A stretch of 64,000 bases of DNA. Source: Bacillus halotolerans (lineage in GTDB: Bacteria; Bacillota; Bacilli; Bacillales; Bacillaceae). The stretch lies in assembly GCF_001517105.1 (NCBI RefSeq), contig NZ_LPVF01000009.1:241742-305741 (forward strand). Direction: 5' to 3'. A program made the position numbers and the translations under genes. Below, one piece after another: positions 31,426-42,394 of this stretch; position 1 is the first letter of the stretch; every line of letters begins with the position of its first letter. Under the pieces are notes generated by a model. That model ran no database searches. It was not told the DNA's origin and saw only the letters and a program-made list of their open reading frames with translations.

Positions 31426-31592
31426 GCTTTATTCCGGTTGTTTTTCTGCTGTGATGCTTCTTTGGACATAAGACCAAATTCCGTTGCCGTTTCAGTGAGA
31501 TAACCGATTGTATCAGGATCGGCATGATCACTGAAATGCAGGTTTCCTTCGCCGTCGTGAAATGCACGCCCCATTTTTGGATGATATTTCAT
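31422..31592 (-). CDS. yrzK: Small hypothetical protein, probably YrzK
   Basis: A 56-aa protein starting [20 protein letters not shown] with AAAAGGTG upstream of ATG 31592. It is rich in His, Asp and Glu in the first half and ends in a basic tail. There is no signal peptide or membrane segment. The name is my best recollection for the small gene between hisS and yrvJ. The function is unknown. Confidence 0.65.
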   Translation of the reverse strand: MKYHPKMGRAFHDGEGNLHFSDHADPDTIGYLTETATEFGLMSKEASQQKNNRNKA

Positions 31593-31725
31593 GATTTGCA
31601 CACCTTTTTGATTGTATTTATGCCTAGTATAAACAAATCATTTTATTTTTATTTAAAAATCAGAAAGGACTTTACGATATTAAGAAAGAATGCTTTTTTT
31701 TACGATCATTAGAAAGGAGGACACA

Positions 31726-33279
31726 ATGAGCAAGAAACACTTTGTCCTTATTGTATGTATTATCGTCGCCGGGGCGCTTTTCCCGCCTTTTTCTGCCGTT
31801 ACAGCCGCTCAGGGAGAAGCGGTCATCGCAACAGATGAAATGAACGTCAGAAGCGGTCCGGGGCTTAGCTACGGCATCATGGCGGAGGTGAAAAAAGGAG
31901 AACGCTACCCCATCTTGAAGGAAGACGGAGACTGGGTGCAAATACAGCTTGGTTCCGGAGATAAAGGGTGGGTTGTCTCCTGGCTTATTACTAAGGAAAA
32001 ACAGTCAGGCACAAGCTCTACAGACAGCAGTGAAACTGTTACATCAACAGATCCCGATTTACGGATGAGAACAGGCCCTGGTACTTCATACGAAGTCATC
32101 GGCAAATTCCCGCAGAGCAGCCAAGCCGCAGTGATTGACAAGGATTCCGGCTGGATCAAGATATCATATCGAAATTCCACCGGATGGGTATCTTCCGAAT
32201 ACGTCACTTCAGGCAGCGGCAGTTCAGCGTCTGAGGAAAGTGATCAGACAGAATCATCTGGTTCAACAACGGGCACGGTTGGCGTTTCTTCACTGAATGT
32301 CAGAGGGTCCGCCTCACATGATGCAGCGATTATAACAAAACTTTCACGAGGAACGAAGCTTACAATCCTCGAAGAGAAAAACGGCTGGCTCCATATTAAA
32401 GTGAATGGGCTAAAAGGCTGGGTCGCAAGCCATTACATTGTGACCAGTTCTGACCCAGCTGGAGATTCAGCTGATGTCAGCAGTTCAGACAGTACAAAAA
32501 AAGCCTATATCGTATACGGAGGAACGAATTTAAGAAGCGATGCCTCAACGTCAGCTTCAATCGTTAAACGCGCAGCCAAAGGCGATGCGTACTCCATTAC
32601 CGGAGCAAAGGGCAGCTGGTATGAAGTAAAACTTGACAATGGGCAGACCGCTTATGTCGCCAACTGGGTGGTACAGACGTCTAAAAGCGCTGAAGAATCC
32701 GGAGAGCCGCCTGTCGCTGATTCCGCTTCCGGAAGCGGGTCGCTGAAAAACAAAGCGATTGTTGTCGATCCGGGGCATGGAGGAAAAGACAGCGGAACGA
32801 TCGGCTATTCAGGCCAATTCGAGAAAAAACTAACGATCAAAACGGCGAAACTGCTGGCTAGCAAACTTAGATCAGCAGGAGCAGACGTGTATGTGACACG
32901 GCAGGATGATACATTTGTCAGCTTACAGTCACGAGTCTCGACGTCTCACTACCGCAACGCAGACGCCTTCATCAGCATTCATTACGACAGCTTTGCGGAT
33001 ACTTCTACAAGGGGAAGCACAGCTTATTACTACAGTCCTGCAAAGGATCAGGAACTGGCATCAGATGTACACTCTGAAGTGGTTAAGCGATCTTCAATTC
33101 CTGACCGCGGCGTACTGTTCGGAGATTATTATGTGCTCCGTGAAAACAAACAGCCCGCTATGCTGTACGAGCTAGGTTATGTAAGCCATCCGCAGGAAGA
33201 AGCCATAGTACATAGCAATTCATATCAAGAAAAAGTAACAGACGGAATTGAGAGCGGATTGGAGAAATATTTCCAATAA
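31726..33279 (+). CDS. yrvJ: YrvJ, N-acetylmuramoyl-L-alanine amidase with four SH3b domains
   Basis: A secreted 517-aa wall hydrolase. It has a signal peptide (about 1-27, ending FSAVTAAQG), then four bacterial SH3 domains separated by Ser/Thr-rich linkers. Each SH3b has the pattern LNVRSGPGxSY...GWV. A C-terminal Amidase_3 domain (about 340-517) follows. The zinc and catalytic residues lie in VVDPGHGGKDSG, FEKKLT, ISIHYDSF and the final ELGYVSH. ATG 31726 follows AAAGGAGG. Confidence 0.93.
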   Translation: MSKKHFVLIVCIIVAGALFPPFSAVTAAQGEAVIATDEMNVRSGPGLSYGIMAEVKKGERYPILKEDGDWVQIQLGSGDKGWVVSWLITKEKQSGTSSTDSSETVTSTDPDLRMRTGPGTSYEVIGKFPQSSQAAVIDKDSGWIKISYRNSTGWVSSEYVTSGSGSSASEESDQTESSGSTTGTVGVSSLNVRGSASHDAAIITKLSRGTKLTILEEKNGWLHIKVNGLKGWVASHYIVTSSDPAGDSADVSSSDSTKKAYIVYGGTNLRSDASTSASIVKRAAKGDAYSITGAKGSWYEVKLDNGQTAYVANWVVQTSKSAEESGEPPVADSASGSGSLKNKAIVVDPGHGGKDSGTIGYSGQFEKKLTIKTAKLLASKLRSAGADVYVTRQDDTFVSLQSRVSTSHYRNADAFISIHYDSFADTSTRGSTAYYYSPAKDQELASDVHSEVVKRSSIPDRGVLFGDYYVLRENKQPAMLYELGYVSHPQEEAIVHSNSYQEKVTDGIESGLEKYFQ

Positions 33280-33307
33280 AAAAAGCTGCCTTTTGGCAGC
33301 TTTTTTA
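33278..33307. terminator. Bidirectional terminator between yrvJ and dtd
   Basis: A stem AAAAAAGCTGCC/GGCAGCTTTTTT with a 4-nt loop lies between convergent genes. Confidence 0.9.
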
Positions 33308-33745
33308 TTTTGAATCCATAATCAAAGTAACCGGTCCGGAGTTAGTGAGCTTTACATCCATCATGGCGCCGAATTTACCTGTTTCCACTTTGATTCCTTT
33401 TTCACGAAGCAAGTCATTCCATTTTTCATAAAGGCCCAAAGCCTTATCAGGTTTTGCGGCGTTCATGTAGTTGGGGCGCCGTCCTTTTCTCGTATCTCCG
33501 TAAAGCGTAAACTGTGAAACAGACAAAATCTCTCCGCCTGTGTCCAGAAGCGACAAATTCATTTTTCCATCGCTGTCATCGAAAATGCGAAGATTCACCA
33601 TTTTATCCGCTAAGTAAGCGGCGTCCTCTTCTGTATCATCGTGAGTGATGCCGACCAGGACCATAATGCCTTGTCCAATTTGGCCGATCACATCTCCATC
33701 AACGGTTACACTTGCTTCTGTTACTCGCTGAACGACTATTTTCAT
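33305..33745 (-). CDS. dtd: D-aminoacyl-tRNA deacylase
   Basis: A 146-aa dimeric hydrolase that removes D-amino acids (and glycine) from mischarged tRNA. The conserved [19 protein letters not shown] segment and the C-terminal [11 protein letters not shown] motif, which contains the cross-subunit Gly-cisPro element, are intact. It lies 12 bp after relA and is likely co-transcribed with it, as in many Firmicutes. Confidence 0.95.
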   Translation of the reverse strand: MKIVVQRVTEASVTVDGDVIGQIGQGIMVLVGITHDDTEEDAAYLADKMVNLRIFDDSDGKMNLSLLDTGGEILSVSQFTLYGDTRKGRRPNYMNAAKPDKALGLYEKWNDLLREKGIKVETGKFGAMMDVKLTNSGPVTLIMDSK

Positions 33746-33757
33746 TTTGTGACTCCT

Positions 33758-35962
33758 TTAATTCATGACGCGGCGCACAGAATATATATCCCTTATTTGC
33801 TTAATGCGCTCGACGACTTTATGCAGATGATTGATATTCTGAATAAAAATAGCCATATGAATGGTTGCCACTTTGTTGCGATCCGATTTGCCAGAGACAG
33901 AAGAAATATTTGTTTTCGTTTCATTCACTGCCTGAAGCACCTCGTTAAGCAATCCGCGGCGGTCATACCCAAGAATCTCGATCTCAACATTGTATTCCTT
34001 GCGTTTTTGCACCTGTGACTCATGTTCCCACTCTACAGGGATCAGCCGCTCCTGTGCTTCATTCGTTTTGACATTCGGACAGTCGTCGCGATGGACGGAA
34101 ACCCCTCTGCCTTTTGTAATGAAACCGACAATATGGTCACCAGGCACAGGATTGCAGCATTTCGATAAACGCACAAGAAGATTGTCGATCCCCTTGACGC
34201 GAACGCCAGCTTCCCGCTTTCTTCCTTGCGGATACGGTTTAGGCTCCGCAGCGACATCCTGGACAATTTTTTCTTGTTCTTCCTGATCGCGCTGTTTTCT
34301 TTCTTTTTCCGTCAGCCGGTTCGCCACCTGCAGGGCTGTGATGCCATTGTAGCCGACCGCTGCGTACATGTCTTCTTCATTTGAGAAATTAAATTTATCA
34401 GCCACTTTTTGGATGTTCTCCGGTGTCAAGACGTCCTTTACTTCAAAGTCCAGATTTTTAATTTCTTTTTCTACCAACTCACGGCCTTTTTCGACATTTT
34501 CTTCACGCCGCTGTTTCTTAAAGAATTGACGGATCTTATGCTTCGCCTGTGAAGTTTGAGCAAGCTTCACCCAATCCTGACTCGGTCCATAGGAATGCTT
34601 GGACGTAAGAATTTCAACGATATCACCAGTCCGGAGCTTATGGTCAAGGATCACCATTTTTCCGTTGACCTTCGCACCGATTGTTTTATTGCCGATTTCA
34701 GAGTGTATCCGGTAAGAGAAATCAATCGGGACAGAACCGGACGGAAGCTCGATGACATCTCCTTTTGGCGTAAAGACGTACACCATATCCGAGAACAAAT
34801 CGATTTTGAGCGATTCCATAAATTCTTCGGCATCTGTTGATTCATTTTGGAATTCCAAAATTTCGCGGAACCATGAAAGCTTTTTCTCAAATGTTGCACT
34901 TTCACTCGCTGCTTTTCCTTCTTTATAAGCCCAGTGAGCCGCAACCCCGTATTCCGCGATTTCATGCATTTCGAAGGTGCGGATCTGCACTTCCAGCGGG
35001 TCGCCTTTAGGCCCTATAACTGTTGTATGAAGCGATTGATACATGTTCGGCTTCGGCATTGCGATATAATCTTTGAACCTGCCGGGCATCGGCTTCCAGC
35101 AGGTATGAATAATACCGAGCACCGCGTAGCAGTCCTTTATGCTGTTCACGAGAATCCGGACAGCAAGCAGATCATAAATTTCATTGAATTGCTTATTTTG
35201 CAGCACCATTTTTCTATAGATACTGTAAATATGTTTCGGCCGGCCTGAGAAGTCAGCCTTGATGTTGACTTCTTCGACACGTTTTTTCACCTCATTGACA
35301 ACCTCGTCGACATAAAGCTCGCGTTCTGCGCGTTTTTTCTTCATGAGGTTGACAATTCTGTAATATTGCTGAGGATTCAAATAACGGAGCGCCGTATCTT
35401 CCAGTTCCCATTTAATCTTTGAAATCCCGAGGCGATGAGCCAAAGGAGCAAAAATTTCCAGCGTTTCATTAGAAATTCTGCGCTGTTTTTCTTGGGGAAG
35501 ATGTTTCAGCGTCCGCATATTGTGAAGACGATCCGCCAGCTTGATCAGTATGACCCGGATATCTTGAGCCATAGCGACAAACATTTTGCGATGATTTTCC
35601 GCCTGCTGTTCCTCTTGAGATTTATATTTAATTTTACCGAGCTTCGTTACACCGTCCACAAGCATTGCCACTTCCTCGGAGAATGCTTCCTTCAGGTCAT
35701 CAAGCGTCACATCAGTATCCTCCACTACATCATGCAGAAATCCGCCCGCGATTGTGGATGGATCCATTTCAAGATCAACGAGAATTCCCGCAACCTGAAT
35801 CGGATGAATAATGTAAGGCTCACCTGATTTGCGGTATTGCTCGCGATGAGCATCTTCAGCGTACAGGTATGCTTTTTCGACAAATGCGATATGCTCATCG
35901 GATAGATAACTGCGCGCTTTATCAATAACTTGCTCGGCAGTCAATACTTGTTCGTTCGCCAT
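33758..35962 (-). CDS. relA: Bifunctional (p)ppGpp synthetase/hydrolase RelA (Rel)
   Basis: A 734-aa stringent-response enzyme. The N-terminal HD hydrolase domain has [15 protein letters not shown] and FLHDVVEDT, both intact, so it can also destroy (p)ppGpp. A RelA/SpoT synthetase domain, a TGS domain ([19 protein letters not shown]), a conserved cysteine motif (KCCNPVPGD) and a C-terminal ACT domain follow. AAAGGTGA precedes the ATG. It has a candidate promoter at 36002-36030 and is followed by dtd. Confidence 0.97.
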   Translation of the reverse strand: MANEQVLTAEQVIDKARSYLSDEHIAFVEKAYLYAEDAHREQYRKSGEPYIIHPIQVAGILVDLEMDPSTIAGGFLHDVVEDTDVTLDDLKEAFSEEVAMLVDGVTKLGKIKYKSQEEQQAENHRKMFVAMAQDIRVILIKLADRLHNMRTLKHLPQEKQRRISNETLEIFAPLAHRLGISKIKWELEDTALRYLNPQQYYRIVNLMKKKRAERELYVDEVVNEVKKRVEEVNIKADFSGRPKHIYSIYRKMVLQNKQFNEIYDLLAVRILVNSIKDCYAVLGIIHTCWKPMPGRFKDYIAMPKPNMYQSLHTTVIGPKGDPLEVQIRTFEMHEIAEYGVAAHWAYKEGKAASESATFEKKLSWFREILEFQNESTDAEEFMESLKIDLFSDMVYVFTPKGDVIELPSGSVPIDFSYRIHSEIGNKTIGAKVNGKMVILDHKLRTGDIVEILTSKHSYGPSQDWVKLAQTSQAKHKIRQFFKKQRREENVEKGRELVEKEIKNLDFEVKDVLTPENIQKVADKFNFSNEEDMYAAVGYNGITALQVANRLTEKERKQRDQEEQEKIVQDVAAEPKPYPQGRKREAGVRVKGIDNLLVRLSKCCNPVPGDHIVGFITKGRGVSVHRDDCPNVKTNEAQERLIPVEWEHESQVQKRKEYNVEIEILGYDRRGLLNEVLQAVNETKTNISSVSGKSDRNKVATIHMAIFIQNINHLHKVVERIKQIRDIYSVRRVMN

Positions 35963-36001
35963 GGAATCACCTTTTTTAAAATGTAAACTGTATTGTAGTT
36001 T

Positions 36002-36030
36002 ATTATCAAGAAAAAAACGATAGATGTAAA
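36002..36030 (-). promoter_or_regulatory. Candidate promoter of relA-dtd
   Basis: TTTACA (36025-36030), 17 nt, GATAAT (36002-36007) on the minus strand, about 40 bp before the relA start. Confidence 0.55.
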
Positions 36031-36080
36031 GAGCAGAAGTTCAAATCACCAAATAATATATTAAATAAATGCAAAACAAT

Positions 36081-36115
36081 AGGAAAAAAGCACCCTGTAT
36101 CGAGTGCTTTTTCCT
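36081..36115 (-). terminator. apt terminator
   Basis: A stem AGGAAAAAGCACTCG/AGGGTGCTTTTTTCCT lies after apt and before the relA promoter. Confidence 0.8.
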
Positions 36116-36129
36116 TTATGAGGTTATCT

Positions 36130-36642
36130 TTAGTATTTCATTAGTGTTAAGATGTCATAATTATCAAGTTTATTTCTGCCGTCAAGGTAAGAAAGCTCGA
36201 TTAAGAAAGCGATACCAGCTACAATGCCGCCAAGCTCCTCAACTAGTTTGATTGTAGCTTCAATGGTGCCGCCTGTCGCAAGCAGGTCATCTGTAATAAG
36301 CACACGCTGGCCTGGCAAAATCGCATCTTTGCGGATCGTTAATACGTCTTTGCCATACTCCAAACCGTAATCCACTTTGATGACCTCGCGCGGCAATTTG
36401 CCTTCTTTGCGAACCGGTGCAAAACCGACGCCGAGCGCGTAGGCAACCGGACAGCCGATAATAAAGCCGCGCGCCTCCGGGCCGACAACCAAATCAATTT
36501 GTTTTTCTTTCGCATATTCAACAATTTGATCTGTTGCATAGCGATAGACATCGCCTTTATCCATCAGTGTCGTAATATCTTTAAATTGCACGCCCTCTTT
36601 CGGGTAATCGGGTACAATTGTTACGTATTGTTTTAAATCCAT
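36130..36642 (-). CDS. apt: Adenine phosphoribosyltransferase
   Basis: A 170-aa purine salvage enzyme that makes AMP from adenine and PRPP. The PRPP motif [13 protein letters not shown] lies near residues 119-131, and the base-binding VVGPEARGF loop near 54-62. It lies 6 bp after recJ and upstream of relA. Adenine freed by MtnN, encoded at the start of the window, is one of its substrates. Confidence 0.97.
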   Translation of the reverse strand: MDLKQYVTIVPDYPKEGVQFKDITTLMDKGDVYRYATDQIVEYAKEKQIDLVVGPEARGFIIGCPVAYALGVGFAPVRKEGKLPREVIKVDYGLEYGKDVLTIRKDAILPGQRVLITDDLLATGGTIEATIKLVEELGGIVAGIAFLIELSYLDGRNKLDNYDILTLMKY

Positions 36643-36647
36643 CTGTT

Positions 36648-39008
36648 TTATGTCCTCCTCGTACTTTCATAAGCCTCTGAATCTTGTTTCATCAGCTTAT
36701 TCAGCCATTCCTTCAGCTCTTCAGCCGCAGAATAATTCAGCTTTTGATCCAGCTCCATCAGCTGCTGTTTTGCTTGATATGTTTGTGAGTCCGTTAAATC
36801 GCGTTTTTTCGCTCCGCTTATCACAGACAGCACACCATTCTCTATTTTAACAAAACCGAGATCAAAAAACACCTTTGTCATGAAATTGATTGTTTCAACG
36901 GACCAGCCTTTATGCCTCGCAAGCTCTGAACCGTGTTTTTTCAAGTCAAAAGCGCCTCTTTTCAGCAAGAATGCATAATACCATTTAAAGTGGTCTCTTG
37001 CCGGAAAAGATGATAAAAAGTGTTCCTCATGATTGAGAAAGATGAAGTAAATCCGCTCAGGCGCTTTGCCTTCCAGCAAACGTGCGAGCATGTCCAGCGA
37101 AGGCGGAGAATCCAGTAATACAATATATGCACCGTCAAGTTCATATGCCTTCGCTTGGTCTTCAGAACTGATAACGTGCACGTCATGGCGAAGATCTTCA
37201 GACTGAAGAAGCGTTGTAGTTTCTTCTTTGAAGGAGACAATGACTCGTTTATCAGACGGAAGGGCGGAAACCGTATCTTTCCACGTGCGTTTTCCTCTTA
37301 AGTCAAACAGCTGCCATTCAGCAACAGCCGCATCCTTGATCATCAGCTGCGGTTTTTTTCTGTTATTCCATTCATTGATCGACATTTCACCAACAATCGA
37401 AATTTTTGAACCGGGTACAATACTTTCCTCAAGCTCGCCTTTATTAAAACCGACGCAGTCAAGCTGGGATGAATCGTTTCTAATCGTCATTTTGACATGA
37501 TTTTTATTCGCCCCGATTTTGCGGACATCTTCCAGCACTGCGTTTTCTACCATCACATGCGGTTTCGGATTCAGCATGCCGAAGGGAGAAAGCAGATTCA
37601 TCTCTGTGATGCTTTCAACCGTAATGTCCTCCACGCTGCATACGAGGTCTACTTCCTGTACAGGAATAAAATCTTCTTCTGTAAGCGTATTGTCAGCTAT
37701 CTCATTCAGCCTGTTCCGCAATTCCGGCACATCTTCGGCATTCAGCGTCATGCCAGCCGCCATTGGATGGCCTCCAAAGTGCGGAAGAATATCTCTGCAT
37801 TCAGAAAGGCTTTCAAACAAATTAAATCCCCTGATGCTTCGTGCCGAACCTTTGGCGATCCCTTTTTCTTCATCAATTCCAAGGACAATGGCCGGGCGGT
37901 AGAAACGGTCTACAAGCTTTGAAGCTACAATTCCGACGACTCCGGGATTCCACCCTGCTTTTGCCACGACAATCGCAGTTTGATTAAGCCCTTCTTGTTC
38001 AACCATTTCAATCGCTTCATCCGTCATTTTGCTGACCATCTTTTGCCGTTCTTTATTAAGCTGATCGATTTCAGCGGCAAGCTCTTCCGCTTCAAACGGG
38101 TCCTCTGACATAAGCAAATGAACAGCAGGATCGGCCTGTTCAATTCTTCCGACTGCATTCAGTCTCGGTGCGAGCTGAAATCCGACGGTTTCTTCGTTCG
38201 CTTCACCGATTTCTCCGCCTGAGAGCTTAATCAGTTCTTTTAAGCCAAGCCGGTTCGTCCGCCGGAGCTTTTCGAGACCTAATGTTGCAATTAATCTGTT
38301 TTCATCATGCAGCGGAACTAGATCGGCAATGGTTCCGATTGCCGCCAGGTCAAGAAGTTCATCTGGCAATTCGCCCAATAATGCGTGGGCAAGCTTAAAC
38401 GCCACGCCCACTCCTGCAAGCCCCTTAAAAGGATAGGTGCAGCCAGGCTGCTTCGGGTGAACGATCGCATGAACATCCGGAAGCTCTGGTCCAGGCTCAT
38501 GGTGGTCGGTAATGATGACATCTAAGCCAAGTTCCTTTGCTACCTTCGCTTCATGGACAGCGGCAATCCCCGTATCAACCGTAATAATGAGTGAGGAGCC
38601 TCGTTCTTTAATTGAACGAAACGCCTGTTCATTAGGGCCGTAGCCTTCTTTAAACCGGTCAGGTATATAAAAATCAACTTGCGCCGACAGCTTTTGCAAA
38701 GTGTGCAGCATCACTGACGTACTGGTAACTCCATCGGCGTCATAATCGCCATATATCATAATCTGTTCTTGTTGTGAAATCGCCTGTTTTATTCGTTCTA
38801 CCGCTTCTTTCATCCCCTTCATCTCATAGGGATCATAGAATTCGGTATCCTTTGTATGTAAAAACAGCCTCGCGTTTTCTGCCGTATCAAAGCCTCTTTT
38901 TACAAGCAGCGACGCAACAAGAGGTGTTATGTCCAATTGTTCTGTGAGTGATTTGACCTTTTCCTGATCTGGTCGCTGGATTTCCCATCGCATTTTTGAC
39001 GCTAACAT
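36648..39008 (-). CDS. recJ: Single-stranded-DNA exonuclease RecJ
   Basis: A 786-aa 5'-3' exonuclease (YrvE). The DHH phosphoesterase motifs are [25 protein letters not shown] and GHPMAAGMT. An OB-fold domain follows, and a long C-terminal extension typical of Bacillus RecJ (about 560-786). ATG 39008 follows GAGGGGTGA; the earlier in-frame start at 39023 overlaps that site. It lies 6 bp from apt. Confidence 0.95.
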   Translation of the reverse strand: MLASKMRWEIQRPDQEKVKSLTEQLDITPLVASLLVKRGFDTAENARLFLHTKDTEFYDPYEMKGMKEAVERIKQAISQQEQIMIYGDYDADGVTSTSVMLHTLQKLSAQVDFYIPDRFKEGYGPNEQAFRSIKERGSSLIITVDTGIAAVHEAKVAKELGLDVIITDHHEPGPELPDVHAIVHPKQPGCTYPFKGLAGVGVAFKLAHALLGELPDELLDLAAIGTIADLVPLHDENRLIATLGLEKLRRTNRLGLKELIKLSGGEIGEANEETVGFQLAPRLNAVGRIEQADPAVHLLMSEDPFEAEELAAEIDQLNKERQKMVSKMTDEAIEMVEQEGLNQTAIVVAKAGWNPGVVGIVASKLVDRFYRPAIVLGIDEEKGIAKGSARSIRGFNLFESLSECRDILPHFGGHPMAAGMTLNAEDVPELRNRLNEIADNTLTEEDFIPVQEVDLVCSVEDITVESITEMNLLSPFGMLNPKPHVMVENAVLEDVRKIGANKNHVKMTIRNDSSQLDCVGFNKGELEESIVPGSKISIVGEMSINEWNNRKKPQLMIKDAAVAEWQLFDLRGKRTWKDTVSALPSDKRVIVSFKEETTTLLQSEDLRHDVHVISSEDQAKAYELDGAYIVLLDSPPSLDMLARLLEGKAPERIYFIFLNHEEHFLSSFPARDHFKWYYAFLLKRGAFDLKKHGSELARHKGWSVETINFMTKVFFDLGFVKIENGVLSVISGAKKRDLTDSQTYQAKQQLMELDQKLNYSAAEELKEWLNKLMKQDSEAYESTRRT

Positions 39009-39074
39009 AAATTCACCCCTCAACCACCCTATTATACTAGAGCATGCTGAGGGGTTTCAAATATAATTCGAAAA

Positions 39075-39410
39075 CTAGTCTTTTTTCTCAATAATGGCGG
39101 ATGCATCCTGTGTGTCGGCTTGAACATCATTCAAATGAGCATCCTCTTGGTTATGTATCACATCCTGTGCGGTTTTGGTTTCTTTCCGCAACGCTTTTAT
39201 TTCTCTCTTTAATTTCATGACTTGAAAAATTCCGGCAGAAAAAACGATCAGCGCCCCCATCAGTACTGAACCTAAAATGACTAGAATAAGCGGCCACTCT
39301 GATCTGCCAAACAGGTAATCAACTTCTACGGATCTTACATTAATTACTGCGAAAACAGCGACAAGCAACGTAAAAATAAGTGCAAATATGATCGTCCATT
39401 GTTTGTTCAT
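39075..39410 (-). CDS. yrvD: YrvD, LapA-family membrane protein
   Basis: A 111-aa protein with two membrane helices (about 4-24 and 40-62). Between them is the NVRSVEVDYLFGRSEWPLILVI motif of the LapA/DUF1049 family, and a cytoplasmic coiled-coil tail (VMKLKREIKALRKETK) follows. ATG 39410 lies after GGGGGT. E. coli LapA works in envelope lipid assembly, but the Bacillus role is unknown. Confidence 0.85.
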   Translation of the reverse strand: MNKQWTIIFALIFTLLVAVFAVINVRSVEVDYLFGRSEWPLILVILGSVLMGALIVFSAGIFQVMKLKREIKALRKETKTAQDVIHNQEDAHLNDVQADTQDASAIIEKKD

Positions 39411-39486
39411 TCGATTACCCCCAAACTTCATTTATTGAGGTTAGTTTCCCTATTCACATTGGTTTTAAACATGGCTTGACGCGAGG

Positions 39487-39984
39487 TCAAGCCCCCAGTG
39501 CGGTTAATTTTTCTCGGATCAGCCTCTTCAGTCCGTCTCTCTCTCCAGAGATGACGAGTGTATCTCCTTCTTCTATCACTGTTTCAGATCCTGGATTCAA
39601 TTGCTTTTGCTGATTCTTCTTTAATATAGCGATGACTGTCGCTTGATATTCCTGCCGCACGTCCAAATCACCGATTGTCTTGTGAACGGCTGGTGCTCCT
39701 GCTTCTGCTTTAAACCATTCTATGATCAAATCGTCAAGAGCCACTTCCACGGTTTCTAATGCTTTCGGTTTATATGCCATCCCGCCCAGAATCGCAGAAA
39801 TCTGCCTCGCTTCCGCATCATCAAACTGTACGGATGTCACACATTCTTCATGATCATTTTCGTCAAAATAATACAGCTCTCTTCTGCCATCGTCATGGAT
39901 GATAATTGATATTTTATCTTGGTTTCTGGTGACAATCTCAACTTTTTGCCCGATACCCGGCAGCTCCGACTCGCGAACCTTCAT
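39487..39984 (-). CDS. yrvC: YrvC, RCK_C (TrkA-C) domain regulatory protein
   Basis: A 165-aa protein that starts MKVRESELPGIGQKVEI, like the KhtT family. It ends in a TrkA-C/RCK_C domain (about 75-160, ...VIEEGDTLVISGERDGLKRL). Homologues regulate K+/H+ antiporters by binding nucleotides. No antiporter gene is adjacent, so the partner must be encoded elsewhere or it acts alone. ATG 39984 follows GGGAGGG. It is preceded by a good promoter. Confidence 0.85.
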   Translation of the reverse strand: MKVRESELPGIGQKVEIVTRNQDKISIIIHDDGRRELYYFDENDHEECVTSVQFDDAEARQISAILGGMAYKPKALETVEVALDDLIIEWFKAEAGAPAVHKTIGDLDVRQEYQATVIAILKKNQQKQLNPGSETVIEEGDTLVISGERDGLKRLIREKLTALGA

Positions 39985-40064
39985 ACCCAAACCCTCCCAC
40001 ATATATGAAAACCTGTCACAAATCCTCTTCACACCATTTATATGTTTAATTGTAAGCGTATGTC

Positions 40065-40093
40065 ATTATAGCAAATGTCTATTTTAAGATCAA
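40065..40093 (-). promoter_or_regulatory. Candidate promoter of yrvC
   Basis: TTGATC (40088-40093), 17 nt, TATAAT (40065-40070) on the minus strand. Confidence 0.6.
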
Positions 40094-40102
40094 TCAAACG
40101 CC

Positions 40103-40133
40103 AAAAAATCAGGCTGCCCATAATGGACAGCCT
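40103..40133 (-). terminator. secDF terminator
   Basis: A stem AGGCTGTCC/GGGCAGCCT with a 5-nt loop, followed by GATTTTTT, lies just after secDF. Confidence 0.85.
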
Positions 40134-40143
40134 GACAGTTACT

Positions 40144-42357
40144 CTATTGTTCCGTACCTTTTTTTAGTTCTTTCCCTTTCCAAACAAGCCAAATTTGCGC
40201 GGCAATGTAGAGGGATGAATAAACACCTGTTAACAGCCCAACCAATAGAGCGATTGAGAAGTTTGTAATAGAAGATGCCCCAAAGATCAGCAGTGTTATA
40301 ACAACAATCACTACAGTTAATACAGTATTAATGGATCTAGTAAAGGTTTGCTGCAAGCTTAGGTTTACAATATGGCTCAAATCGGCAAACGTTTTCGGCT
40401 TGCGTTTTTTCATATGCTCGCGAACCCTGTCAAATGTAACGATTGTATCGTTAATCGAATAACCGACAATCGTCAGGACGGCCGCAATAAAGGTAACATC
40501 TACCTCCAGCCTTGTAATGCTGAAAAATGTGATGATAAAGAAAGCATCATAAAGCAGTGAAACAATCGCAGCAACCGCCATTTTGTACTCGAATCGGATG
40601 GAAACGTAAATAATGATTCCGATTGAAGCAATGGCCACTGCGTACAATGCGTTTCTCGCCAGCTCTTTACCAACAGTAGGTGACACCGTGCTGACATTCG
40701 GCTCGGATCCGTACTTGTCTTTAAAGTAATCTTTCACTTTTGCAATGGTTTCTTTATCAGGCACTCCTACAAAGCGGGCAACACCAATATTGCTCTTTTC
40801 GCCTGACAAGACAACCGTGTCAGGTTCCATGCCAAGTGATGCAAAGTCCTTCTCCACCTGCTCTGTCGTGAGCTTATGGTCACTTTGCACTTCAATCCGT
40901 GCGCCGCTCGCAAAGTCAATGCCCAGATTCAGCTTAAATACAAGCAAAATAATAATCCCGGCAACGGTAACTGCACTTGAGAAAATAAAGAAAAATTTTC
41001 GTTTGCTCGTAAAATCCCATTTTTGGAACGGCGTATACGGTTCTGTATTTTCATCTGTGTCCTGGATGTCCACAATATGTTTCTTTTTGACGCCAAACCA
41101 GCCTTTTTTCCGGTCTAACCATCTGCTTTCCACAAGAAGCGAGAGCAGAAATCTTGATAAGAAGACTGCGGTAATAAAGCTTGTCAGAATCGACAGAATC
41201 AGCATTGTCGCAAACCCTTTAACAGAGCTTGTCCCAAAGACAAAGAGCACAACCGCTGCAATAATGGTTGTAATATTCGCGTCAAAAATCGTCGCAAATG
41301 ACCGTCTGTTTCCTGAGCGGAAGGCAGAACGGACAGATTTTCCTAGCTTAAGCTCTTCCTTAATCCGCTCATAGGTGATGATGTTGGCATCTACAGCCAT
41401 CCCGACGCCTAAAATGAGTGCGGCTATTCCCGGAAGAGTGAGAACAGCGTTCATCCAGTCAAAAATCTGGAGCGTAATGTATACATAAACTGATAGCGTA
41501 ATCACCGCAATCAATCCTGGCAGGCGGTAATAGAAAAGCATAAATAGGAAAATAATAGCTATTCCGATAATACCTGCAAACACCGTATCATGCAGCGCCT
41601 GCTGTCCAAATTGTGCGCCTACTGATGTTGAGTATTTTTCAGTCAGTTTAACAGGCAGCGCCCCGGCATTTAAAATGCTGGCTAAATCTTTCGCTTCCTG
41701 GACTTTGAAATGCCCTTCGATTTTTACATCTTTTGTGTTTAATTCCTGGCTTACATTCGGAGCGGAAACATATTTAGGGTTCTCTTTCTGAACTTCTTTT
41801 TTATAAGAGTCGCCTTTTTCGTAATCCAGCCAAATAACAAGCTGGTTGTTTGGCGCCATATTCATGACCTTTTTTGTCACTTCTCCGAATTTATCAGCGT
41901 CTTTCAATTTGATAGTGACAATCGGTTCATTTGTTGTACTATCATAAGTTTGTTGTGCGCCGTTTTCGACGAGATCCGCACCATTCAGCAATTCTTTATC
42001 ATTTGCATCTCTGAAAGAAAGCTGAGCCTCAGTCGCCAAAATTTCCCGCGCTCTGTTTTGGTTTGTCACACCAGCGAGCTGAACACGAATCCGGTTATTT
42101 CCTTCAATTTGGATGTTCGGTTCACTTACACCGAGGACATTCGCCCTGCGGTTCAAAGCCTCTACTGTGCTGACCAGAACGTCTTTTGTGATTTTGTCAC
42201 CTTTTTTTACGGGCTGTACGTCATACAGCACCTCAAATCCGCCTTGCAAATCCAATCCTAACGTAATATTGCTTGCAGCAGGCTTTGTAAAGTAGCCCAG
42301 CCCCGTGCCAATCAATAGAACGAAAAGGAAAAACGCAATCAAGCGTCCTTTTTTCAT
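40144..42357 (-). CDS. secDF: SecDF, fused protein translocation subunit
   Basis: A 737-aa polytopic protein in which SecD and SecF are joined, as is usual in Bacillus. It has twelve predicted helices. The two periplasmic P1/P4 loops lie after helices 1 and 7. The RND-type motif GLDLQGGFEVLYDV is near the N-terminus and LGIDFASGARIEV in the second half. It uses the proton gradient to pull secreted proteins out of SecYEG. YajC, its partner, is encoded about 3.5 kb away in the window. Confidence 0.97.
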   Translation of the reverse strand: MKKGRLIAFFLFVLLIGTGLGYFTKPAASNITLGLDLQGGFEVLYDVQPVKKGDKITKDVLVSTVEALNRRANVLGVSEPNIQIEGNNRIRVQLAGVTNQNRAREILATEAQLSFRDANDKELLNGADLVENGAQQTYDSTTNEPIVTIKLKDADKFGEVTKKVMNMAPNNQLVIWLDYEKGDSYKKEVQKENPKYVSAPNVSQELNTKDVKIEGHFKVQEAKDLASILNAGALPVKLTEKYSTSVGAQFGQQALHDTVFAGIIGIAIIFLFMLFYYRLPGLIAVITLSVYVYITLQIFDWMNAVLTLPGIAALILGVGMAVDANIITYERIKEELKLGKSVRSAFRSGNRRSFATIFDANITTIIAAVVLFVFGTSSVKGFATMLILSILTSFITAVFLSRFLLSLLVESRWLDRKKGWFGVKKKHIVDIQDTDENTEPYTPFQKWDFTSKRKFFFIFSSAVTVAGIIILLVFKLNLGIDFASGARIEVQSDHKLTTEQVEKDFASLGMEPDTVVLSGEKSNIGVARFVGVPDKETIAKVKDYFKDKYGSEPNVSTVSPTVGKELARNALYAVAIASIGIIIYVSIRFEYKMAVAAIVSLLYDAFFIITFFSITRLEVDVTFIAAVLTIVGYSINDTIVTFDRVREHMKKRKPKTFADLSHIVNLSLQQTFTRSINTVLTVVIVVITLLIFGASSITNFSIALLVGLLTGVYSSLYIAAQIWLVWKGKELKKGTEQ

Positions 42358-42394
42358 TATGTATATCCTCCCTTAAACCTATGCAGATCAACTG

